Assembly (NCBI GenBank): GCA_011523115.1
Contig: WTHO01000021.1
Span: 1 to 25,497 of the forward strand
Reading direction: 5' to 3'
DNA length: 25,497 nt
Origin: Halieaceae bacterium
GTDB lineage: Bacteria; Pseudomonadota; Gammaproteobacteria; Pseudomonadales; Halieaceae
Of this stretch, positions 7,453 to 15,840 are shown in pieces (within the stretch, counting starts at the first letter, position 1; each line of letters starts with the position of its first letter). Under the pieces are notes generated by a model. That model did not search any database and was not told where the DNA came from. It saw nothing but the letters and a program-made list of their open reading frames with translations. A program made the position numbers and the translations under genes.

Positions 7453-9543
7453 TCAGACTCTGGCAAAGTCTGCCCTTGTGCCGGCCCAACGTTGCATCAG
7501 TTCATGCGATTTTTGGGGGTGATGCTGGTACAGGTGAACAGCGATCGCTTGCGCCTCGATCAGTAAAGACTCATGTTCAGGCAAGCTGGCGATTCTAAAT
7601 TCGGCCATGCCGGTTTGGCGCGTCCCCAGTAATTCGCCGGGACCCCGGATTGCCAAGTCAGCCTCTGCTACCACAAAGCCGTCTTGGGATTCTTGCAAGA
7701 CCTGTAGCCGCCGTTGGGCCGTGTCCGAGATTGGCTGGCGAAACATCAACAAGCAGTGGCTGTCGATGGCGCCGCGCCCCACACGGCCTCTTAACTGGTG
7801 GAGCTGCGCGAGGCCCAGTCTTTCGGCGTTATCGATAATCATCAAGCTCGCATTGGGCACGTCCACGCCAACCTCGATGACGGTTGTCGCTACCAGCAGC
7901 TGGAGCTGCCCCTCTTTGAACTGGGCCATGGTGGCCGCTTTTTCAGCTGGCGTTAGTCTGCCGTGCACGAGGCCAATACGAATGTTTGGCAGTGCCTCGA
8001 TCAGTCGATCCCGGGTCGCCTCGGCCGCCTCAATATCCAACGTATCGCTCTCTTCAATCGCCGTGCAAACCCAATACGCTTGGCGACCCTCCTCGCACGC
8101 TGCCCCCACCCGGCGGATAACGGCGTCTCGACGATTGTGGTCGATCAGGGTGGTCGTGACCGGTTGGCGGCCCGGCGGCAATTCATCGATGACCGAGCAG
8201 TCTAGGTCGCCGTAAGCCACCATGGCTAAAGATCTGGGGATGGGGGTGGCGGTGAGCGCCAGTTGATGCGGATGCATCTCGCCTGAGCCCTTATCGGCCA
8301 ACGACAACCGCTGGTGGACGCCGAAGCGATGTTGCTCGTCAACGACAATCAGCCCCAGGTTTTTAAACTCTACGTCATCTTGAAAGAGCGCATGGGTGCC
8401 AACAACAATAGGGACTCTGCCCGAAGCCAGCTCTTCTAAAACGCCAGCTCTTGCTTTCCCCTTGGTGCGTCCGCTGAGCCAGGCTACAGGCTGTCCCAGT
8501 GGCTCAAACCAAGCCGACAGGTTGGCATGATGTTGCTCGGCGAGGAGCTCGGTGGGTGCCATAAACGCGACCTGATATCCCGCACCAATGGTATCCAGTG
8601 CGGCCCTCGCGGCGACCAGCGTTTTGCCTGATCCCACGTCTCCCTGAACCAATCTCAGCATGGGCAGGTTCTTCGCCATATCTGTAGCGAGTTCTTGCGC
8701 AACGCGGTCCTGTGCGGCCGTTGGAGTGAATGGCAGGCTTTTCAGAAACTGCTCCGCCATGCTTGAAGCCGGGGGTATTGACGGGGCTTTATGCCGTCTC
8801 TCACTGTCTCGAACGCCCTGAACCGTCAGCTGATGCGCGATCAGCTCCTCCTGCGCTAACCGCAGCTGGGCGGGATGGTTGCCATCCCGGATCTGGCTCA
8901 ACTCTGCGTTTGGCGGTGGGTTATGCAGGAAAGCGATTGCCGCAGCCAGGGTAATACGATCTTCAATGATGTCGTGTAGCAGATCCACAGGGGGGTTGTT
9001 CTCTAAAATTGATAGCGCCTGCCTGCAAAGCTTGCGCCACGTGCTTTGCCCCATACCGCTGACTGTAGGGTAGATGGGCGTCAGCGCTGCCTCGACCAAG
9101 CTCGTGCCCTCGCCCAGCCGATACTCCGGATGAATCATGTCGATACCACCCCCGACCCGACGGGGCGTCCCAAATGCTTGAACAACGGCACCTTGCCTGA
9201 ATTGCGATACCTGTGCCTGACGAAAATGAAAAAACCGAAGGGTCAACAGTCCGGTGCTGTCTTCTACCTTCACCAACAGGCTGCGGCGGCGACCCGAGGT
9301 GACCGCGGCGGCTCGTACCTCGCCCTCAACTAACGCGTCCAGTTGGTCCCGCAGGCCGGCAATGGGCGTGACGCGGGTTCTGTCCTGATAGCGATAGGGA
9401 AAGTGGAACAGCAAATCTTCCAGAGACTGGATGCCGATATCGGCCAGTCGGGACGCCATTTTTTCTCCGACACCGCGCAGCGAGGTGACGGGTTTTTGAA
9501 GGATGGATTGGCTCAAATGCGCCCCGGGCTGCAGAGATCTCAT
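7453..9543 (-). CDS. recG: ATP-dependent DNA helicase RecG
   Basis: A 696-residue protein, close to the 693 of E. coli RecG. The N-terminal wedge/OB domain starts at SLRGVGEKMASRLADIGI (21-38) and includes MIHPEYR. The helicase core shows Walker A GDVGSGKT (301-308), DEQH box (402-405), TAT (431-433) and motif VI QLRGRVGRG (593-601). The C-terminal TRG/motor end contains GPGELLGTRQTG. RecG remodels stalled replication forks and Holliday junctions. ATG 9543 gives the family N-terminus. The ribosome site is weak. It is divergent from the SDR gene by 44 bases and heads the recG-ubiA-FemAB-like group. In E. coli recG lies downstream of spoT; here the SDR gene and ridA intervene. Confidence 0.98.
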   Translation of the reverse strand: MRSLQPGAHLSQSILQKPVTSLRGVGEKMASRLADIGIQSLEDLLFHFPYRYQDRTRVTPIAGLRDQLDALVEGEVRAAAVTSGRRRSLLVKVEDSTGLLTLRFFHFRQAQVSQFRQGAVVQAFGTPRRVGGGIDMIHPEYRLGEGTSLVEAALTPIYPTVSGMGQSTWRKLCRQALSILENNPPVDLLHDIIEDRITLAAAIAFLHNPPPNAELSQIRDGNHPAQLRLAQEELIAHQLTVQGVRDSERRHKAPSIPPASSMAEQFLKSLPFTPTAAQDRVAQELATDMAKNLPMLRLVQGDVGSGKTLVAARAALDTIGAGYQVAFMAPTELLAEQHHANLSAWFEPLGQPVAWLSGRTKGKARAGVLEELASGRVPIVVGTHALFQDDVEFKNLGLIVVDEQHRFGVHQRLSLADKGSGEMHPHQLALTATPIPRSLAMVAYGDLDCSVIDELPPGRQPVTTTLIDHNRRDAVIRRVGAACEEGRQAYWVCTAIEESDTLDIEAAEATRDRLIEALPNIRIGLVHGRLTPAEKAATMAQFKEGQLQLLVATTVIEVGVDVPNASLMIIDNAERLGLAQLHQLRGRVGRGAIDSHCLLMFRQPISDTAQRRLQVLQESQDGFVVAEADLAIRGPGELLGTRQTGMAEFRIASLPEHESLLIEAQAIAVHLYQHHPQKSHELMQRWAGTRADFARV

Positions 9544-9587
9544 GCTACGCTCACATCTTAGCCATTCTTTGATAAAGCCGTGAAGTC

Positions 9588-10439
9588 ATGCAGGTGCTCG
9601 TTCTTGGTTGTGGTGATATCGGAACTCGAGTCGGATTGACGCTTGTTGATTCTGGCTGGCGCGTGGCTGCAGCAAGGCGCCAACCAGAGTGCCTGCCTGA
9701 GTGCTTTGAGCCGTTCGAAATAGACCTGACTGATCCAAAACGTTTAGAGGTTCTTTCAGTATTACAGCCCGATTACGTCGTTGTGACGCCCACACCACAG
9801 ACCTATGACCCTGAGGGTTATCGTGCAGGTTTTCTGGGAGTGGCCAGCACGCTGGCGGGGCAACCTTGGTTAAGACGATGCCGACGCGTCATATGGATCT
9901 CGTCGACCCGGGTTTATCGTGAATCGGACGGCAATTGGATTGATGAGCATTCCGCGCTCAATGTTGATGAGCCACAGGCCAGCGCCATGATCGCTGCAGA
10001 GGCGGCCATTCGCCGTGCCGCGACGGCGACCATCATCCGTCCTGCAGGCGTTTACGGAGACCCCGAGGGCATGCTCATGCGTCGAGTGCGATCCGGAGTG
10101 GGCGGCGCGGCAGGTGGTCAGCACGGTAATCGAATTCACCGTGAAGACTTGGCCCGGTTGATTGTGCATTGTTTGCTGCGGGATGCCTCCGGGCACGCGG
10201 TACCGCCGACGCTCATCGCGGCTGATCATGACACCACGCCTACCCATGAGATCGAGAGTTGGCTGGCAATTCAATTAGGGGTCACGCTGGAGAGGGCTGA
10301 GACGAGTCAGCGACAGCCGGCGAACCGCCGCTGTCAGAACGCACTACTGGGTCAGATCGGGTTCTCTTTCACCTATCCTACCTGGCGAGAGGGCTACAAA
10401 GCCGCACTCGACGCACTGGGCCACTCTAAAATGGGCTAG
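9588..10439 (+). CDS. SDR-family NAD(P)-dependent epimerase/reductase-like protein (YeeZ-like)
   Basis: A 283-residue protein with an N-terminal Rossmann fold: VLVLGCGDIGTRVG (3-16) is the dinucleotide-binding loop, and DYVVVTPTPQTYD, RVIWISSTRVYRE and IIRPAGVYGD are standard extended-SDR positions. NRIHREDLARLIVHCLL and the C-terminal FSFTYPTWREGYKAAL match the YeeZ-like group of uncharacterised NAD-dependent epimerases. The catalytic YxxxK usually found after the VYG/DE segment is not present; the equivalent region reads ASAMIAAEAA. It may bind a nucleotide without classical SDR chemistry. The substrate is unknown. ATG 9588 begins directly at the Rossmann strand. The gene is monocistronic by context, divergent from recG and convergent with ridA 12 bases away. 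Confidence 0.82.
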   Translation: MQVLVLGCGDIGTRVGLTLVDSGWRVAAARRQPECLPECFEPFEIDLTDPKRLEVLSVLQPDYVVVTPTPQTYDPEGYRAGFLGVASTLAGQPWLRRCRRVIWISSTRVYRESDGNWIDEHSALNVDEPQASAMIAAEAAIRRAATATIIRPAGVYGDPEGMLMRRVRSGVGGAAGGQHGNRIHREDLARLIVHCLLRDASGHAVPPTLIAADHDTTPTHEIESWLAIQLGVTLERAETSQRQPANRRCQNALLGQIGFSFTYPTWREGYKAALDALGHSKMG

Positions 10440-10451
10440 GGGTGCTCGCTG

Positions 10452-10835
10452 CTACAGAACCAGTATGGCTTCAACCTCTATGTCAGCGCCTTTTGGGAGC
10501 GCGGCCACCTGCACACACGCTCTCGCTGGGTACGGCGCCTCAAAGTGGCTGGCCATGACGGTATTGACCGCGTCGAAGTCGCTCAGATCGGTGAGAGAAA
10601 TATTCACTTTCACGGCATTATTTAGCGTACCGCCAGCCGCCTCAGCAATGGCGGCCAGGTTGGTGAAGACCTGCTCTGCCTGCGCTGCAATATCGCCCTC
10701 CACCAATGTCATTGAAATCGGGTCAAGGGGTATCTGTCCCGATATCCAGACGGTATTTCCTGCCTTGATGCCCTGCGAGTAGGGCCCGATGGCTTGGGGG
10801 GCAGACTGTGTAGCGATAACCGCTCTGTTAGACAC
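10452..10835 (-). CDS. ridA: RidA family enamine/imine deaminase
   Basis: A 127-residue YjgF/YER057c/UK114 protein. It hydrolyses reactive 2-aminoacrylate and other enamines/imines released by PLP enzymes, protecting metabolism in the cytosol. The family blocks are APQAIGPYSQGI, VWISGQIPLDP, NAVKVNISLTDLSDF and YPARACVQVAALPKGADIEVEAI; the Arg in PARACVQV is the conserved substrate-carboxylate ligand and the Glu in IEVEA is also conserved. GTG 10835 has an excellent AGGAG 7 bases upstream, which decides it over the in-frame codon at 10856. It follows spoT by about 85 bases on the same strand, an arrangement also seen in Pseudomonas. Confidence 0.95.
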   Translation of the reverse strand: MSNRAVIATQSAPQAIGPYSQGIKAGNTVWISGQIPLDPISMTLVEGDIAAQAEQVFTNLAAIAEAAGGTLNNAVKVNISLTDLSDFDAVNTVMASHFEAPYPARACVQVAALPKGADIEVEAILVL

Positions 10836-10840
10836 GTGAC

Positions 10841-10846
10841 ACTCCT
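10841..10846 (-). promoter_or_regulatory. Shine-Dalgarno AGGAGT setting the ridA GTG start
   Basis: On the - strand AGGAG is separated by about 7 bases from GTG 10835. It is one of the clearest ribosome sites in the window and shows that the gene begins with GTG at the family N-terminus. Confidence 0.75.
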
Positions 10847-10920
10847 GATTGGGCAAGCCCTGCGGCTATTGAATAATGGACTGCTTCGGGCCGCAAGACG
10901 AAACGGATGGGCGGGTTGAG

Positions 10921-13140
10921 TCAGCGTCTGGCGCTACGAACAACCTTGAGCACACCATCAACGGTTCGCAACCGCTTCATGACCCGAGCGAGATGGGTTC
11001 GGCTGTTTACCTGTAACTCCAGATCAACAAAGGTGAATTCAACGTCCTTGTTTTGGGTCGCAATGCGTTCGATATTTAAACCGATGGCACTGAGCCTAGT
11101 GGCGAGGACTGCAATCATGCCGCGTCGGTTCTCGACTTGCACGCGAAGGCCAACAGGATAGGTTCTCTCGATAACGTCGTCCCAGTGCAACGAGATCAGC
11201 CGGTCAGGCTGTTCCCTGAGCTCTACCAGATTGCGGCAGTTGTCTCGGTGGACCATCAAACCTTTTTCTTGACCAAGATATCCCTGTATAGGGTCGCCGG
11301 GCAGTGGGCAGCAGCACTTCGCGTAAGTGACGCCAACGCCCTCCGTTCCGCGAATACCCATCGTCGCTGCCTCACCGCTGACAGCGGAGTCATCACTGGC
11401 GCCCGTGAGATGGGCCACGACAATATGCGGTAGCGTGTTACCCAGTGCGACATCAATCGCCAGAGAGTCCATGTCACTCTTGCCGAGTGCGTTAAGTGCC
11501 GATTGCATGGTTTCCTGGTCAATGGCGTTTAGCCGGCTATCCTGCGCCATTAATGCGCGGTCGAGGAGGTTGCGACCCAGCGCAAGTGAATCCTCTCGGC
11601 GTTGATCCTTCAAAAAATGACGGATGTGGGTTCGCGCTCGCGCTGTCACCACCCAGTTCAGCCAGGATGGGCTGGGTCTGCCCGTTGGTGAGGTGACGAT
11701 CTCAATGGTGGCGCCACTCTCCAGAGGTTCGGATAACGGAACCAGTTGATTGCTCACTCTGGCCGCCACGCAGTGATTCCCGATATCGCTATGCACGGCA
11801 TACGCAAAGTCGATCGCACAGGACCCTTTCGGCAGCTCGAGAATGTCACCCCGAGGGGTAAAAACATAAACCTCGTCAGGGAACAGGTCGATCTTGACGT
11901 TCTCAATAAACTCCAACGAGTCGCCGGCGCGTTGTTGCATTTCCAACAGCCCCTGCACCCATTCTCGGGCGCGGGTATGAGACATACTCGCGCCCGTTTC
12001 CTCGGTCTTGTAAAGCCAGTGGGCGGCAATCCCGTTATTCGCCATGTCTTCCATTTCATGCGTACGAATCTGGATCTCAATCGGGACGCCGTGCATACCT
12101 TTTAGAACGGTGTGCAATGACTGATAGCCGTTTGCTTTCGGAATAGCGATGTAGTCCTTGAATTCTCCCGGGACCGGCTTGTAGAGGCTGTGCACCATAC
12201 CCAGCGCCCGGTAACAGTCGTCGACAGAGTCGACAAGTAGCCTGAAGGCGAAAATGTCCATCACCTCTGAGAATGACTTTCGCTTGGCCTTCATCTTGTT
12301 GTAGATGCTGAAAAGATGTTTTTCGCGGCCGACGACGTTGGCACTGAGGCCCTCGCGATTCAAAGTTTGGCCAATCTGGTCACGGATCTGGTCAACCAAC
12401 TGTTTACGGTTGCCGCTGGCGGCCCGGCGCGCTGCCTCAAGACGTCTGGCGCGCATTGGGTAGAGGGCTTTCAGCCCTAAATCTTCGAACTCCATCCTGA
12501 CTTCGTTCATGCCCAGACGCATGGCGATGGGGGCGTAGATGTCCAAAGTCTCGCTGGCGATTCGCTTGATCTTCTCCCTGTTCAGTACGCCCAGAGTGCG
12601 CATGTTATGAAGCCTGTCGGCCAGCTTGACGAGGATGACGCGAATGTCCTTGGCCATCGCCAGCGTCATTTTTTGAAAATTCTCCGCTTGCCGGAGCTCA
12701 ACCGAGTCGAATTCGACGTGGGTCAGCTTGCTGACGCCATCCACCAGCTCCGCGACTTCCTCTCCAAATTGGGCGCCGATATCCTCTTTGTTGACGCCAG
12801 TATCTTCAATCACGTCGTGGAGGAGTGCCGCCATCAGGCTCTGCGCGTCCATATGCATGCGCGCAAGAATGCTGGCAACGGCCAGCGGATGCGTGACATA
12901 GGGCTCACCACTGCGCCTGGTTTGGCCATAGTGGGCCTGCTCTGAGTAGTAGTAGGCTCTGCGGACGAGCTGAGCCTGTTCTAGCGGCAGGTAGTCGGCA
13001 ATCAGCTGCTCAAATGAGGCAAGTGAACTGTTCGCAAACTGCCCACCTGCCTGGGCGGACTGCGCGCGGGGGGATCTCCCCCGGGGTAAGGTAATCCCGG
13101 GGAGTGAGCCGCTGAGTGCCTGTAGTGTTGTTGCCACCAC
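10921..13140 (-). CDS. spoT: bifunctional (p)ppGpp synthetase/hydrolase SpoT
   Basis: A 739-residue RSH protein that makes and degrades (p)ppGpp. Domains in order: HD hydrolase with HDVIEDT (108-114) and ADRLHNMRTLG (174-184), so hydrolysis should be active; synthetase with GREKHLFSIYNKM (271-283) and FKDYIAIPKANGYQSLHT (327-344), carrying FKD rather than the monofunctional RelA ExDD; TGS from DLFPDEVYVFTP (about 418-485); the Cys motif KCCCPLPGD with H631 and C635; and a C-terminal ACT domain (about 663-735). E. coli SpoT begins near the residue equivalent to Phe43 here, so this protein has about 38 extra Pro/Ser/Arg/Gln-rich residues, unless translation starts later. Tandem GTG codons at 13140 and 13137 are the likely start, 18 bases after rpoZ. 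No strong ribosome site is seen, which suggests coupling to rpoZ. Confidence 0.97.
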   Translation of the reverse strand: MVATTLQALSGSLPGITLPRGRSPRAQSAQAGGQFANSSLASFEQLIADYLPLEQAQLVRRAYYYSEQAHYGQTRRSGEPYVTHPLAVASILARMHMDAQSLMAALLHDVIEDTGVNKEDIGAQFGEEVAELVDGVSKLTHVEFDSVELRQAENFQKMTLAMAKDIRVILVKLADRLHNMRTLGVLNREKIKRIASETLDIYAPIAMRLGMNEVRMEFEDLGLKALYPMRARRLEAARRAASGNRKQLVDQIRDQIGQTLNREGLSANVVGREKHLFSIYNKMKAKRKSFSEVMDIFAFRLLVDSVDDCYRALGMVHSLYKPVPGEFKDYIAIPKANGYQSLHTVLKGMHGVPIEIQIRTHEMEDMANNGIAAHWLYKTEETGASMSHTRAREWVQGLLEMQQRAGDSLEFIENVKIDLFPDEVYVFTPRGDILELPKGSCAIDFAYAVHSDIGNHCVAARVSNQLVPLSEPLESGATIEIVTSPTGRPSPSWLNWVVTARARTHIRHFLKDQRREDSLALGRNLLDRALMAQDSRLNAIDQETMQSALNALGKSDMDSLAIDVALGNTLPHIVVAHLTGASDDSAVSGEAATMGIRGTEGVGVTYAKCCCPLPGDPIQGYLGQEKGLMVHRDNCRNLVELREQPDRLISLHWDDVIERTYPVGLRVQVENRRGMIAVLATRLSAIGLNIERIATQNKDVEFTFVDLELQVNSRTHLARVMKRLRTVDGVLKVVRSARR

Positions 13141-13158
13141 CGCCAGCGGGTCACTGTG

Positions 13159-13416
13159 TCAGAGGATTGGGGTCTCGAAACTGGCTGCCAGTTCCTCTTC
13201 CGCCTCGATTTCGCTCTCGCGGGCCAGAACCTCGGGTGTAATTAAACCCTCGGCAATTTCTCGCAACGCGATGACGGTGGCTTTGTCAGAATCGTCTTCA
13301 ACCAGCGGGTCTTTTCCGCCGATTGCCATCTGTCGGGCACGTTTCGAGGCCAGCATCACTAGCTCAAACCGGTTATCGACATTATCCAGACAGTCTTCAA
13401 CTGTTACTCTTGCCAT
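13159..13416 (-). CDS. rpoZ: RNA polymerase omega subunit
   Basis: An 85-residue protein that begins [20 protein letters not shown], followed by [13 protein letters not shown] and [15 protein letters not shown], the complete omega signature. Omega helps assemble RNA polymerase and, with beta', forms ppGpp binding site 1, which fits its place directly before spoT. ATG 13416 is the family start; AGGAGG lies about 10 bases upstream, slightly far but strong. The frame is open to 13437 without a better site. The gene order gmk-rpoZ-spoT is conserved in gammaproteobacteria. A TATACT -10 element lies upstream (see 13462-13488). Confidence 0.97.
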   Translation of the reverse strand: MARVTVEDCLDNVDNRFELVMLASKRARQMAIGGKDPLVEDDSDKATVIALREIAEGLITPEVLARESEIEAEEELAASFETPIL

Positions 13417-13461
13417 AGCAGTATGGCCTCCTCTCATATCGCTGAATCATCGCGGCCGCGC

Positions 13462-13488
13462 AGTATACCCTAGTCATTACGTTGACAG
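13462..13488 (-). promoter_or_regulatory. candidate sigma70 promoter for rpoZ-spoT
   Basis: On the - strand, CTGTCA (13488-13483) and TATACT (13467-13462) are separated by 15 bases. The -10 is near-consensus, the -35 matches 4 of 6 and the spacing is short. Transcription would begin near 13455, about 40 bases before rpoZ ATG. It would let rpoZ-spoT be transcribed apart from gmk. Confidence 0.4.
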
Positions 13489-13535
13489 CGCGTTGGCGTC
13501 GTAAATATGCCACCTACAAGGCATCTACGATCGGC

Positions 13536-14156
13536 TCACAACAGCAGATCGTCAATCAAGTCATGAAGTGCCGATTGCTGCTGATCCGTCCTGAGCCGCA
13601 GTGAGCGCACGAGGGCACGCAACTCCTCCAGCGCCGAATCAAAGTTGTCGTTAATGATCAGATAGTCTGCTTCGTGCCAATGGGACATTTCGTCCCGCGC
13701 AGCGCGCATTCTGAGCTCGATCGTGTCCGCATTGTCTTGAGCACGGTTTTGCAGGCGGGTTTTCAGCGCTTCAATGGACGGGGGCAGTATGAAAAGCCAG
13801 GCACTGTCTGGCAGGAGTTGCCGAACCTGTTGCGCACCTTGCCAGTCTATTTCCAGGATGACGTCTGCGCCCTCTGCCAGCCGCGACTCCAGCTGGTTCA
13901 GGCTGGTGCCGTAATAATGTCCGAACACCTCGGCGGACTCAAAAAAAGCCCCCGCATTGCGCATCTCGTGGAAGGCCTCTGTCGTAATGAAAAAATAATT
14001 GACGCCCTCAGTTTCTCCGGGTCGTTGTGGGCGGGTCGTGTGTGACACCGATACCTCTACCCGTGGCTCTTGCTCAACCAGCGCTTTGATCAGAGAGGTT
14101 TTTCCCGCGCCACTGGGAGCTGAAATAATCAGTAATTGTCCTCGGGATGGATTCAC
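13536..14156 (-). CDS. gmk: guanylate kinase
   Basis: A 206-residue enzyme that phosphorylates GMP to GDP. The P-loop APSGAGKTS lies at 13-21, VSVSHTTRPQRPGE forms the GMP-binding segment, and EVFGHYYGTS, EIDWQGAQQVR and DYLIINDNF complete the family pattern; length equals E. coli Gmk (207). GTG 14156 is 7 bases after the yicC TAG, with TAGGTACG as a modest ribosome site. An upstream TTG at 14171 would overlap yicC. Translation is probably coupled to yicC. (p)ppGpp inhibits Gmk in many bacteria, a link to spoT two genes downstream; this is known for the family, not visible here. Confidence 0.97.
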   Translation of the reverse strand: MNPSRGQLLIISAPSGAGKTSLIKALVEQEPRVEVSVSHTTRPQRPGETEGVNYFFITTEAFHEMRNAGAFFESAEVFGHYYGTSLNQLESRLAEGADVILEIDWQGAQQVRQLLPDSAWLFILPPSIEALKTRLQNRAQDNADTIELRMRAARDEMSHWHEADYLIINDNFDSALEELRALVRSLRLRTDQQQSALHDLIDDLLL

Positions 14157-14163
14157 ACCGTAC

Positions 14164-15027
14164 CTATTCAATATTTTGGATTTGCTCGCGCATCTGCTCT
14201 ATCAGCACTTTAAATTCGACAGACATGTTGGTGGTACTGAGCGCCGTCGATTTTGAGCCGAGTGTATTGGCCTCTCGGTTGAGCTCTTGCATCAGGAAGT
14301 CGAGTCGGCGACCGCAGGGGCCATTACCTGCCAAAGCGGTTTCAATAGCATCCAGGTGAGCCTCGAGGCGATCCATCTCTTCCTCGACATCGGCGCGCTG
14401 CAAAATATAAACAATTTCCTCTTCAAGCCTGACGGGATCGGCCTCGATATCAACGGCATTTAGGCGATCCAGCAGCTTCTGGCGATGCGCTTTTTGAAGC
14501 TCGGGGAGTTGCTCGCGCAGATCCTGCAAGTGACCCCGCATGAGGTCGGCGCGCTGGCGAATCATTTCGGCCAGTTTTTCCCCCTCTTGCAGCCGATTTT
14601 CTCGGAGTCCTGCAAGACAGTCCGAAGTGGCTGCGAGTGCAGTGGCGTGCAATGTCTCGGGATCTGTCTCTTGCTCCACCAATATGCCTGGCGCAAGTAA
14701 GAGGGCCAGCTGATCTGGCTTGGCAGCTTCGGGGAAGGCGTTTTCAATTTGTCCCAATGCTCCCTGCAAGGCGGATAGTCGCGTAGCGTTGATCGCCGTT
14801 GGCGCGTCGCAGTCTGCGTCCAGCGTACGGATCACGAATTCAAGCTTGCCCCGCGAGCAATATTCATTCGCCCTGGTCCGCAACACACTCTCCATACCGC
14901 GCAGGTTATCCGGCATGCGAAAGTGCAGGTCGAGATAGCGGTTGTTGACAGAGCGACACTCGACAGTGACCGTCACAGCGCCTGTTGTTACACTCGCGCG
15001 GGCAAATCCAGTCATGCTCTGTGTCAC
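14164..15027 (-). CDS. yicC: YicC family endoribonuclease
   Basis: A 287-residue protein, the same length as E. coli YicC. It has the N-terminal SMTGFARA, CRSVNNRYLDLHFRMP, and the highly conserved C-terminus CGRRLDFLMQELNREANTLGSKS ending in FKVLIEQMREQIQNIE (cited in parts). YicC acts in RNA turnover and has been reported as an endoribonuclease linked to decay of small RNAs. The GTG start 15027 is fixed by GGGGAGGA 5 bases upstream. It begins the leftward unit yicC-gmk and is divergent from rph, as in E. coli and Pseudomonas. Confidence 0.95.
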   Translation of the reverse strand: MTQSMTGFARASVTTGAVTVTVECRSVNNRYLDLHFRMPDNLRGMESVLRTRANEYCSRGKLEFVIRTLDADCDAPTAINATRLSALQGALGQIENAFPEAAKPDQLALLLAPGILVEQETDPETLHATALAATSDCLAGLRENRLQEGEKLAEMIRQRADLMRGHLQDLREQLPELQKAHRQKLLDRLNAVDIEADPVRLEEEIVYILQRADVEEEMDRLEAHLDAIETALAGNGPCGRRLDFLMQELNREANTLGSKSTALSTTNMSVEFKVLIEQMREQIQNIE

Positions 15028-15032
15028 TGTGA

Positions 15033-15040
15033 TCCTCCCC
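15033..15040 (-). promoter_or_regulatory. Shine-Dalgarno GGGGAGGA for yicC
   Basis: It lies 5 bases before GTG 15027 on the - strand and confirms the GTG start. A TACAAT hexamer (- strand, 15060-15055) sits a little upstream and could be the -10 of a yicC promoter, but no matching -35 was found. Confidence 0.7.
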
Positions 15041-15105
15041 TGTAGACCGTCGCAATTGTAACAGCAGTGGTCCGCTCACATTGTCCCTCAAGCAGGAGAA
15101 ACACC

Positions 15106-15840
15106 ATGCAGATCGATGTAAAGCGACCCAGCGGCCGGCTCCCTCAGGATACGCGGCCAATCCAATTTGAGCGCGGTTATACATGTCATGCAGAGGGATC
15201 TGTTCTGGTGTGTTTCGGCCTCACAAAGGTGATTTGTACCGCCAGCATCAGCACCGGCGTGCCGGGATTTTTGCGGGGTAAAGGGCAAGGCTGGTTGACG
15301 GCTGAATACGGCATGCTACCCCGGTCCACCGGCTCGAGGATGGATCGCGAGGCGAGCCGGGGTAAACAAAGTGGCAGAACCATTGAAATCCAGAGACTCA
15401 TCGGCCGGTCTTTGCGAGCCGCGCTGGATTTGACGTTGTTAGGGGAGCGAACGCTGACAGTCGACTGCGATGTCATTCAGGCTGACGGCGGCACTCGCAC
15501 AGCGGCTATTTCGGGAGCATGCGTTGCGGTTGTCGATGCGTTGAACGCGCTTCAACGATCTGGCGAGCTTGAGGCGGATCCTCTGCGGCACCTCATTTCT
15601 GCCGTGTCGGTCGGGGTGTGGAACGGGGTGCCGGTAGCTGACTTGGATTACGCGGAGGATTCCAGCGCGGATAGCGATATGAATGTGGTGATGACTGAAA
15701 GTGGCGGCCTGATCGAAGTTCAGGGGACGGCAGAGGGAGCGACGTTTACTCAGGAAGAACTCAACGAATTGTTGGCACTCGCTTCGTCTGCAGGCGAGGC
15801 AATCACGGCAGCACAACGAGCGGCGCTGAGCGAGGGTTAA
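15106..15840 (+). CDS. rph: ribonuclease PH
   Basis: A 244-residue phosphorolytic 3'-5' exoribonuclease that trims tRNA 3' ends using phosphate. The match to Rph is continuous: [55 protein letters not shown] with the phosphate-binding Arg, [16 protein letters not shown] and [15 protein letters not shown] with the metal-binding Asp residues. The C-terminus appears intact, unlike the frameshifted rph of E. coli K-12. ATG 15106 has AGGAG (15094-15098) 7 bases upstream. The gene is convergent with the crc-like gene, sharing a TTAA stop (15837-15840). Confidence 0.97.
   Translation: MQIDVKRPSGRLPQDTRPIQFERGYTCHAEGSVLVCFGLTKVICTASISTGVPGFLRGKGQGWLTAEYGMLPRSTGSRMDREASRGKQSGRTIEIQRLIGRSLRAALDLTLLGERTLTVDCDVIQADGGTRTAAISGACVAVVDALNALQRSGELEADPLRHLISAVSVGVWNGVPVADLDYAEDSSADSDMNVVMTESGGLIEVQGTAEGATFTQEELNELLALASSAGEAITAAQRAALSEG

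Noticed and set aside
7607..8215. 202-codon open frame antisense to recG
   Set aside because: The recG frame has continuous helicase motifs; the antisense product has none.
13482..13507. TTGACA followed by TAAATA on the + strand as a promoter antisense to rpoZ/gmk
   Set aside because: The spacing is only 14 bases and no + strand gene follows.
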